NCBI GenBank assembly: GCA_019408975.1
Contig: DXVA01000002.1
Coordinates: 1-19,857, forward strand
Reading direction: 5' to 3'
Length of the DNA stretch: 19,857 nt
Source: Lentisphaeria bacterium
Lineage (GTDB): Bacteria > Verrucomicrobiota > Lentisphaeria > Victivallales > UBA1829
Program-made: the position numbers and the translations under genes
Part shown: one piece after another, positions 6,936 to 13,149 of the stretch
Position numbering within the stretch: the first letter of the stretch is position 1
How the letters are laid out: every line of letters begins with the position of its first letter
The notes under the pieces: model-generated
Seen by the model: the letters and a program-made list of their open reading frames with translations, nothing else
What the model was told of the DNA's origin: nothing
Database searches by the model: none

Positions 6936-8806
6936 AGCATTCCTCCGTCAAATCCGTTCAGGAATCAAAGGAAAACCGTTCCGTCCGCAAGGGCTGGGCG
7001 GTTTTTCCGTCTGGATATTTCAATCGGCTGCTCCTGCTGATCGCAGCCGGTGCATTTCTGTTCCGGTGCATCGTTGCGTTTCAGCTGATCGCCGCCGATC
7101 CTGCCGCGTATGCGCCGTCAAGCATTACCGATATGGCGACTTACTGTGCGCTTGCCGATGCCATTCTGTCCGGAAATCTGCCGGATGCTTTTTACTACCA
7201 GCCGTTCTACTGCTCCGTATTTCTGCCGCTCTGCCGTCTGTTTACGAAAAGCCCGTATGTGCTTGCCGTTGCGCAGAGCCTGCTCGGGGCAGCCGCAGTT
7301 TACGGCGCCGGGCTCATCGGCGCAAAGATTTTTGGCAGGCGCGCCGGACTCTGGAGCGCTTTGCTCTGCGCTCTGTCCGCGATTCTGATCTATTTTACGC
7401 CGTATGCCCTGCTTGAAATCGTGCAGTCCTTCTGGATACTTTTTCTCTTCTTTACGCTTCAGGCTGCGCTCCGCAAAAAGAAACTCAGCCCCTGGTGTAT
7501 TTCCGGTTTTCTGCTGGGGCTTTCCATCCTGACGCGCGGCAACACATGGTGTTTTCTGCCGCTCGTGATCGGCGCAGCCTTTTACGTGGAGCGCCGGAAC
7601 TGGAAAAAAGCTTTGCTGCCGCTCCTGTGTTTTATTGTTTTCACGCTTCTGCCGCAGTTGCCGTTTGCCGCATACAATACGCTCAAAACCGGAACATTGA
7701 GCGGGCCATCCACCGCCGGGGGCGCGGTGCTCTGCATCGGGAACAATCCGGAATCCGCGCCCGGCGGACTTGATATTTCCTATCCGCCGACTTACGAAGC
7801 GTGGATGAAGGACGAAAAAAATATTTCCGTTCCCGCGAGGATGCTGGACTGGTTCCTGCGCGAACCCGCCGCATTCCTTGAACTTCAATTCAATAAATTT
7901 CTTTTATTCTGGGATTCGACCGAGTGGCCGAACAATATTTCCGAATACAATGCCGGTAAAAGTTCCCTGATGCGGACACTCCATTTCCTGCCGACCGGAT
8001 TCCTGATCATGCTGGCGCTGGCGGGCGGATTCAGCGGTTTTTACCACCGCATGTTTCTGCGCCGGAAAGAGTTTCTGCTGTTGTGGGGATTCATTTTGCT
8101 TTATGCTCTTTCCGTGAGTGCGTTCTATATTCTCGCGCGTTTCCGGCTGCCGGTCATTCCTTTGCTGTGCGTCAGCGGCGGCGTGTTTCTTGCGCAGTTC
8201 CTGCGGCGCATGAGGATGCGGAGGACTTTCCACTATCTCCTGATGCTGGTTTCCGGCGCTGCCGTTGCCTATTTTGCCTATCCTGTCTATTCGACGGTTT
8301 ATGAGCCGGCGCTGATGCGTTCGTTCCGTCCTGCGGGGGTGAATTCCGTGCTGGAATCCTTTCCCGGCAACATCATCATTCTTGTTCAGGACCATACGCA
8401 GAGAATCCGCGGCGGATGGGGAAGCATGGCGCTCAAGGATGGCATGACGATCGAAAAAAGTTTCGTTGTCCAGCTCCCTCATACTGACCGGGGGAAGATG
8501 TCACGGCTGATTTTACGTCTTCCGGTCGGCGGGAAGGATTATTCTTTCTTTCTGGATGTGAACGGGCAGCGCAGATTCATCGCCAATGAAACGGTGGTTG
8601 GACTGCCGATTCCGCCGACGGAGAAAAATGGACAGATTGAGTTGACTTTGAAGATCAGCCACGTTCGCGGAGAACCGCAATTGTATTTTGATGCTCTGCG
8701 GGATTACGGACGGACTCGGGTGGACGGGAAGGCTGTCCCGTATGAGCTGGTGGCGACGTTATTGGCTGATTATGAATTTACCTTGAAACCACGGGGAGAA
8801 AAATGA
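6932..8806 (+). CDS. GT-C membrane glycosyltransferase (GT39 / PMT_2-like)
   Basis: This is a 624-residue integral membrane protein with roughly ten hydrophobic helices between residues 28 and 470, then a soluble C-terminal domain of about 150 residues. The early loop has an acidic residue in TDMATYCALADAIL, followed by FYYQPFYCSVFLPL. The later ILTRGNTW segment is typical of the dolichyl-phosphate-mannose / ArnT-like group. Such enzymes move a sugar from a polyprenyl-phosphate carrier to lipid, glycan or protein on the outer face of the inner membrane. Donor and acceptor cannot be deduced. The start is a TTG that overlaps the frr stop (TTGA). No upstream ATG or GTG fits and the first in-frame ATG lies inside the conserved region. 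Its own stop overlaps the tyrA ATG. Confidence 0.8.
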   Translation: MKHSSVKSVQESKENRSVRKGWAVFPSGYFNRLLLLIAAGAFLFRCIVAFQLIAADPAAYAPSSITDMATYCALADAILSGNLPDAFYYQPFYCSVFLPLCRLFTKSPYVLAVAQSLLGAAAVYGAGLIGAKIFGRRAGLWSALLCALSAILIYFTPYALLEIVQSFWILFLFFTLQAALRKKKLSPWCISGFLLGLSILTRGNTWCFLPLVIGAAFYVERRNWKKALLPLLCFIVFTLLPQLPFAAYNTLKTGTLSGPSTAGGAVLCIGNNPESAPGGLDISYPPTYEAWMKDEKNISVPARMLDWFLREPAAFLELQFNKFLLFWDSTEWPNNISEYNAGKSSLMRTLHFLPTGFLIMLALAGGFSGFYHRMFLRRKEFLLLWGFILLYALSVSAFYILARFRLPVIPLLCVSGGVFLAQFLRRMRMRRTFHYLLMLVSGAAVAYFAYPVYSTVYEPALMRSFRPAGVNSVLESFPGNIIILVQDHTQRIRGGWGSMALKDGMTIEKSFVVQLPHTDRGKMSRLILRLPVGGKDYSFFLDVNGQRRFIANETVVGLPIPPTEKNGQIELTLKISHVRGEPQLYFDALRDYGRTRVDGKAVPYELVATLLADYEFTLKPRGEK

Positions 8807-9666
8807 AGGTTGCGATAGGGATTGTCGGCGTCGGGATGCTCGGCGCGTCGCTGGCGGCGAGTCTGCCGGAAGAACGGTACAGACGGATCGGATGGGCGCG
8901 CCGGGAAGAAGTCGGAGCGTGGGCTCTGAAGAACGGGGTGCTGGATTCATTTTGCGGGAGCGTGGAAGAACTTCTGAGAGAGGCGGATATTGCGGTGATC
9001 TGCCTCCCCGTCCCGGCGATTATGGAATATATTCAGAAATATGCGCCGGTAATGAAAGAGGAAAATGTAATTGTCACCGATATCGGGAGCGTGAAGGGAT
9101 GCATTGAAAAAGCGGCGTTGTCCGCAGGAATCCGCTTTGTCGGCAGTCATCCGATGGCAGGCACCGAGAAATCCGGCCCCGAGGCGATGGTTCCGGGGAT
9201 TTACGACAATGCGACAGTCTTCATTGTGCCGCCGTTCAAGCAGGACAATGAGGCGGTTGCCGCCGTGGAGTCCATGTGGAGGAGCGTCGGCGGAAAGATC
9301 ATGCGGATCGATTCCGCGGCGCATGATTTGCTGGTTGCGCATACGAGCCATGTGCCGCATATCGTATCTTCCGCGCTTGCGTTAAGTGTGCTGGACGAGC
9401 CTGATCCGGTCATTAAGGAACAGCGTTTTGCCGGATGCGCCTCCGGTTTCCGCGATACGATCCGCGTGGCGGCGTCCTCTCCGAAAATGTGGCGCGATAT
9501 TATTTCGCACAATAAAACCGCGGTCATCGAAGCGATCAACTCCTATGAGGAACGTTGCACCCTGATGAAGCGCATGATCCAGAACGACGATTTCGACGGT
9601 TTCGAGCGTGAATTCGGTCTCGGCAAGACACTGATCGAGGAATGGCGCAAAGAAAAGAAATGGTGA
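8803..9666 (+). CDS. tyrA: Prephenate dehydrogenase (TyrA family)
   Basis: This 287-residue protein has an N-terminal Rossmann motif (GIVGVGMLGASLAASL, residues 6-21). It also has the family signature HPMAGTEKSGPEA starting at H116 and a helical C-terminal domain with HTSHVPH (180-186). It oxidises prephenate (or arogenate) with NAD(P)+ and loss of CO2 in tyrosine synthesis, in the cytoplasm. There is no chorismate mutase or ACT domain, so it is the compact monofunctional form. The ATG overlaps the stop of the glycosyltransferase (ATGA) and has GGGGAG four bases upstream. The radical SAM gene starts within its last codons. Its presence with pyrH-frr in one operon is an odd functional mix. Confidence 0.92.
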   Translation: MKVAIGIVGVGMLGASLAASLPEERYRRIGWARREEVGAWALKNGVLDSFCGSVEELLREADIAVICLPVPAIMEYIQKYAPVMKEENVIVTDIGSVKGCIEKAALSAGIRFVGSHPMAGTEKSGPEAMVPGIYDNATVFIVPPFKQDNEAVAAVESMWRSVGGKIMRIDSAAHDLLVAHTSHVPHIVSSALALSVLDEPDPVIKEQRFAGCASGFRDTIRVAASSPKMWRDIISHNKTAVIEAINSYEERCTLMKRMIQNDDFDGFEREFGLGKTLIEEWRKEKKW

Positions 9667-10517
9667 ACCGCCGCAAATCCTTCCGCGCCGCATATCTGGA
9701 ATTGACGAATGTCTGCAACGGCAGCTGCGCATTCTGCCCCGGAACGACGCGGAAACCCTGTTTCATGGACCCGCTTCTGTTCCGCCGTCTGGCGAAGGAG
9801 ACGGCTCCGCTTGCGGAGATTGCGTACCTGCATGTGATGGGGGAGGCTCTGCTGCATCCGGAGTTTCCCTCCTTGATGGAAACCGCTTCGGGACATCATC
9901 TCATGACCGGGCTCACGACGAACGGGACATTGTTCGATACGCCGAATGCGGAAACGCTGTTCTGCGGCTGTTTCAGGCAGGTGAATGTATCTCTCCACGC
10001 CGGCATCACGAATGAAAAACTGGAACAGGTTGTCTGCTTTACGAAAGAGGCGTTCCGGCGGGTTCCCGAACTTTATGTCAATTACCGTTTCTGGAACATC
10101 GGGGAAGCGGAGGAACGGACGAAAGAGTGCCTTGCCCTGATCGAAGACCGGTTCGGGGTGCATTGCATTTATCCGACGCTTCCGGGGCACACTTCGCAGA
10201 ATCTGCTGAAACGCCTTTATCTGAATTTCGATACCTCTTTCACGTGGCCGGACCTTTCCGCGCCGCCTGTGCCGGAACCGGCGTTCTGCCACGGGATGCG
10301 GAACCAGTTTGCAGTTCTTGCCGACGGGCAGGTTACGGCATGTTGCCTTGATCACAACGGCGACATTGCTCTTGGGGACGCGAACAAAGAGTCCCTCGGG
10401 AAAATCCTTTCCAACTCCCGTTCCAACGCAATGCGCCGCGCCTTTCAGAACGGTCATGCTTCCGAAGAACTCTGCCGTCATTGCGCCTATCGTGTACAGC
10501 GTTTCGGCTTTCGGTAA
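9642..10517 (+). CDS. Radical SAM protein with SPASM-type C-terminus
   Basis: This protein of up to 291 residues has the radical SAM cluster C25-x3-C29-x2-C32 in LELTNVCNGSCAFC, followed by HVMGEALLHPEFP and GLTTNGT, which are usual for the barrel. The C-terminal part has a Cys-rich SPASM-like region: PAFCHGM, DGQVTACCLDHNGDIALGD and LCRHC. SPASM enzymes use extra Fe-S clusters to modify peptides, proteins or small metabolites. No precursor peptide gene is visible nearby and the substrate is unknown. The start is uncertain: ATG 9642, ATG 9660 or GTG 9663 are all possible, and none has a well-spaced Shine-Dalgarno sequence. All overlap the tyrA end. It is the last gene of the run. Confidence 0.85.
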   Translation: MAQRKEMVNRRKSFRAAYLELTNVCNGSCAFCPGTTRKPCFMDPLLFRRLAKETAPLAEIAYLHVMGEALLHPEFPSLMETASGHHLMTGLTTNGTLFDTPNAETLFCGCFRQVNVSLHAGITNEKLEQVVCFTKEAFRRVPELYVNYRFWNIGEAEERTKECLALIEDRFGVHCIYPTLPGHTSQNLLKRLYLNFDTSFTWPDLSAPPVPEPAFCHGMRNQFAVLADGQVTACCLDHNGDIALGDANKESLGKILSNSRSNAMRRAFQNGHASEELCRHCAYRVQRFGFR

Positions 10518-10686
10518 TGCGTGCGCAAGTTTTTATGCCGGAAGCCCCGGAACGGCAGGGCTCTCCAGCGGAATTGAGTTTCAAAATCAAATGATTTTCC
10601 GAAGAAAAATAAAAAATCCGATTGAAAACCGCCGGTTTTATCCGGGGAAATATGAGAAATCAGCGTTGAGAAAATTGTTCCGTGGC

Positions 10687-10714
10687 TTGATTTTTCATTC
10701 TCATCAGGTATATT
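10687..10714 (+). promoter_or_regulatory. Candidate promoter upstream of the exporter gene
   Basis: TTGATT (10687-10692) and TATATT (10709-10714) are 16 bases apart, and a second -10-like TATAAT follows at 10720-10725. If real, it would give the exporter mRNA a leader of nearly 380 bases that includes repeat copy C. The region is AT-rich, so chance matches are likely. Confidence 0.3.
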
Positions 10715-10907
10715 AATTTTATAATAAATCAGATCAGTGAATGGCTTTATGCATAATAAAATACAGACCGGTATAAAGAGAACTTTTCAAATCTTCCTGA
10801 TGGGCGGATTTCAGATGCGTGCCTTTTGCGCTCCGCCTCCTCCTTCTATGCTTCCATGAATTGTGTTCAAGTCTTTTCCATGAGACATGGATGACTCTGC
10901 TCCATTC

Positions 10908-11068
10908 AAAAAAAGTTGGTTTGACAGTGCGATGCTCTGCATCGCAAAAAGATAATCGTGCAGGGTTTTCAGTCTTGTCGCGATCCTGCGCAGAAATGCT
11001 GGTCGCCGCAGGCGGAATCCCCTGATGCCTCGCGGGTTCTGCCCCGGGATCATTCCCGCAGTTCATTT
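10908..11068 (-). repeat. Structured intergenic repeat, copy C (diverged)
   Basis: Read on the - strand this copy begins AAATGAAC and ends AAACCAA followed by C and seven T, the same boundaries as copy B. The first and last stems are perfect: CGCC-GCA-GGCG (11004-11014) and GCGATGC-TCT-GCATCGC (10929-10945), in + coordinates. The two middle stems are degraded in the - strand sense. In the + strand RNA the 8-bp stem near 10954-10972 can still pair using four G-U wobbles. Unlike copies A and B, it does not follow a gene stop. It lies upstream of the rhtA-like gene, in the opposite orientation. Confidence 0.65.
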
Positions 11069-11105
11069 CTCCGGGGGCATTTTCTAAATTGAAGGAATTC
11101 ATATC

Positions 11106-11963
11106 ATGAAGGATAATAAAAACCGGGCGCTTGCCGCCGTTTTGCTGTCGATGCTGAGCGTGCAGGGCGGCGCTTCCATTGCAAAACATCTTTTTCCCGT
11201 TCTGGGGCCTGCGGGAACGACGACTCTCCGTATCGGGCTTGCCGGAGTCCTGCTTGCCGTGATCAACCGTCCGCCGGTGCATAAATTTACCGGGCGCGAA
11301 TGGTGCTGCGCACTGTTTTACGGGCTCAGCATCGGAGTTATGAATCTGTCGTTTTATTATGGCATTCAACGTATTCCGCTGGGACTTGGAGTTACGGTGG
11401 AGTTCATCGGTCCCCTGGGACTGGCGCTGCTGGCTTCAAGACGGGCTGTCGATTTTCTCTGGGCGGTTCTTGCCGGAGCGGGTGTTGCACTGATTGTCCC
11501 ATGGAAAGGCGGCAATGTGGACCCCGTCGGTTTGCTGTTTGTATTTCTTGCCGGCCTGTTCTGGGCAGTATATATTGTCATGAGCAGAAAGATTACCCGC
11601 CGGATGAAGAGTTCGGACGCAGTGGCCTGCGGCATGTGCATTGCTCTGCTTTTTATTCTGCCGTTCGGGGTATTCAGCGGCGATCTTGAAAATCTGAACT
11701 GGAAACTTGGAGTGCTGGGGCTGGGGGTTGCTGTCTTTTCCAGTGCGCTCCCCTTTACGCTTGATCTGTTTGCCTTGAAAAGGGTTCCGGCAAAGACGTT
11801 CAGTGTGCTTCAGAGTCTTCAGCCCGCTTTCGGGGCACTTTCCGGACTGCTGTTTCTCGGCGAGATTCTCTCATTCCGGCAATGGATCGCCATCCTGTGT
11901 GTCGTTCTGGCCAGTATGGGGGTGACTCTGTTTTCCGTGCCTGCGGAAGAAAACGCGGAGTGA
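11106..11963 (+). CDS. rhtA: EamA/DMT-superfamily exporter, RhtA-like (threonine/homoserine)
   Basis: This 285-residue membrane protein has about ten hydrophobic segments, the two-EamA-repeat architecture of the drug/metabolite transporter superfamily. The N-terminus (MLSVQGGASIAKHLFPVLGPAGTTTLR) and the FYYGIQRIPLGLGVTVEFIGPL and LPFTLDLFALKRVPAKTFSVL segments resemble the RhtA family, which exports threonine, homoserine and related amino acids. The length is close to E. coli RhtA (295). A DMT exporter is certain and the substrate is inferred. The ATG has AAGGA about nine bases upstream. The gene stands alone, with repeat copy C before it and a hairpin-rich spacer after it. Confidence 0.8.
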   Translation: MKDNKNRALAAVLLSMLSVQGGASIAKHLFPVLGPAGTTTLRIGLAGVLLAVINRPPVHKFTGREWCCALFYGLSIGVMNLSFYYGIQRIPLGLGVTVEFIGPLGLALLASRRAVDFLWAVLAGAGVALIVPWKGGNVDPVGLLFVFLAGLFWAVYIVMSRKITRRMKSSDAVACGMCIALLFILPFGVFSGDLENLNWKLGVLGLGVAVFSSALPFTLDLFALKRVPAKTFSVLQSLQPAFGALSGLLFLGEILSFRQWIAILCVVLASMGVTLFSVPAEENAE

Positions 11964-11971
11964 GAATACGT

Positions 11972-12009
11972 CATACCCGTATTGCCGCAGAAACGGGTAT
12001 GATCCATTT
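11972..12009 (+). terminator. Possible weak terminator of the exporter gene
   Basis: A 9-bp perfect stem with a 12-base loop lies nine bases after the stop codon and is followed by ATCCATTTT. The T tract is poor, so Rho-independent termination is uncertain. The symmetry could instead be an operator. Confidence 0.4.
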
Positions 12010-12232
12010 TGCATTCGACAGGCAGACAAAGAGAATTGGAATGTGGTATGAACCGAGAGCGGCTGATAAGATCAGCGGACTTCGCGGATGTGCAAAATTA
12101 AGTGTCACGCCCTGCCATTTCTTTGCCGGATGCCTATGGACAAAAGGAGTTGGAGCAGCACGAATATGAATGTAACATAACTCTATTGCTTTCTGTTTAC
12201 AGCATTTGTCTGCCGGTCAGTATCGCGGAGAT

Positions 12233-12261
12233 TTGACAATATCCCGTTTCCGCTTTATATT
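12233..12261 (+). promoter_or_regulatory. Near-consensus sigma70-type promoter
   Basis: A perfect -35 (TTGACA, 12233-12238), a 17-base spacer and a good -10 (TATATT, 12256-12261) lie 36 bases ahead of the start codon at 12298. The transcription start would fall near 12268, giving a short leader with a strong GGGAGGAG ribosome binding site. Confidence 0.8.
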
Positions 12262-12297
12262 GATTCATTAATTCAGAAAGAGGGGAGGAGACGACGG

Positions 12298-12996
12298 ATG
12301 ATAGGCATCATTTCACTGCTTTTAATCATATATACTTTACTTTTTATTACCAGAATTGCCGCGATTATTCTGGAATATACCGGGTTGTCCCGGGAATCGG
12401 CGCGTTTTCAGGCTCGTTCCGCAGTAACCGGATGTGGTTTCACCACAGCGGAATCGGAGGAGATCATGAACAATGCGGTCCGCCGGAAGGTGGTCGGGAA
12501 TCTGATGCTGATCGGCAATGTCGGGCTGGTTGCGTCGCTTTCTTCCATGCTGATGAGTTTTATCCATGTGAATATGGACAATCTGCCTTATGAGGTTGCA
12601 ATCCGCGTGATTCTGCTGGGTGTCGGGCTTCTGATTCTCTGGGGATTGTCGAAGAGCCGCCTGTTTGAACGGCTGGTGATCCGTATTTTCGAGATTGCCG
12701 TGAGAACTCCGATGGAACTCAGCACTTATCATTACGGTTCGCTTTGCCATCTTTCAGACGGTTTTCAGGTGAGTGAATTTCTCGTGGAGCATGGAATGCA
12801 TCTGGCGGGAAAAAGCGTGTCGGAATGTTCCTCCTTGTTCGGGAATGTCAAATTGCTGGGGATTCAACGCTCTCCCTCGGAGTATGTGGGATATCCGGAC
12901 GGCGCCGTCTTGATTGAGGAAAATGATCTGCTGATCCTCTATGGCGCCAGAAATGACCTTGTCCTGATGGAAAAGAAAGTGAAAATGTCCACTTGA
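12298..12996 (+). CDS. Membrane protein with TrkA-C (RCK_C) regulatory domain
   Basis: This 232-residue protein has three hydrophobic segments (about residues 3-26, 67-90 and 100-117). After a short linker comes a soluble C-terminal domain of about 75 residues (from about 150) with the TrkA-C pattern: FLVEHGMHLAGKSVSEC, IQRSPSEYVGYPDGAVLIEENDLLILYG. RCK_C domains bind small ligands and gate potassium channels or transporters. There is no pore selectivity motif and no Rossmann RCK_N domain, so it may be a regulator or an uncharacterised ligand-sensing membrane protein. The GFTT motif near residue 47 lies in a polar loop and is not evidence for a pore. A strong promoter and ribosome binding site precede it. 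It is monocistronic by layout. Confidence 0.75.
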   Translation: MIGIISLLLIIYTLLFITRIAAIILEYTGLSRESARFQARSAVTGCGFTTAESEEIMNNAVRRKVVGNLMLIGNVGLVASLSSMLMSFIHVNMDNLPYEVAIRVILLGVGLLILWGLSKSRLFERLVIRIFEIAVRTPMELSTYHYGSLCHLSDGFQVSEFLVEHGMHLAGKSVSECSSLFGNVKLLGIQRSPSEYVGYPDGAVLIEENDLLILYGARNDLVLMEKKVKMST

Positions 12997-13062
12997 ATCT
13001 CTTTATGATATCTGTGTAAACGGAAAATAAAAATAATTTTCGTATTTTTCATATTCAGAATC

Positions 13063-13090
13063 TTGTATTTGGGCAGGAGGGTGTTATTAT
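13063..13090 (+). promoter_or_regulatory. Candidate promoter of the CRISPR-Cas operon
   Basis: TTGTAT (13063-13068) and TATTAT (13085-13090), 16 bases apart, would start transcription near 13097. That would exclude use of the ATG at 13096 in a leadered mRNA and fits the later start at 13150. The region upstream (13020-13050) is strongly AT-rich, as is common ahead of promoters. Confidence 0.35.
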
Positions 13091-13149
13091 AGTTCATGGA
13101 TGATGCCCGTTTTACTTTGGATTTGCCGAAGGGAGAGTATTGTATTATA

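Larger units (their letters stand above)
10518..11105. other. 588-base non-coding region holding repeat copy C
   Basis: I see no convincing gene here. Just after the radical SAM gene there is a small hairpin, AAAACC-GCC-GGTTTT (10625-10639), without a T tract. A candidate promoter lies at 10687-10714. The stretch 10730-10905 shows nothing I can name. Repeat copy C fills 10908-11068, and the ribosome binding site of the next gene follows (AAGGA about nine bases before its ATG). Long reading frames over this part are antisense to the exporter gene or cross the repeat and look spurious. Confidence 0.6.
11964..12297. other. 334-base intergenic region with two hairpins and a promoter
   Basis: No gene is visible. 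A perfect 9-bp inverted repeat CATACCCGT/ACGGGTATG (11972-11980, 11993-12001) follows the exporter stop, with only a short T run (ATCCATTTT) behind it, so it may be a weak terminator. A second hairpin, GCTGAT-AAG-ATCAGC (12062-12076), has no obvious role. The last 65 bases contain a strong promoter and ribosome binding site for the next gene. Confidence 0.6.

Noticed and set aside
10625..10639. AAAACC-GCC-GGTTTT as the terminator of the radical SAM gene
   Set aside because: The stem is short and lacks a following T tract, so it was noted only as a hairpin in the intergenic region.
10921..10956. TTGACA and GATAAT in repeat copy C as a promoter for the exporter gene
   Set aside because: The boxes are 24 bases apart, with a hairpin between them, and TTGACA is not present in copy B.
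10734..11369. A 211-codon open frame on the - strand across repeat copy C and the start of the exporter gene
   Set aside because: It is antisense to a clear membrane protein gene and crosses a non-coding repeat whose frame is not conserved. The composition is not protein-like (rich in Arg, His and Gln).
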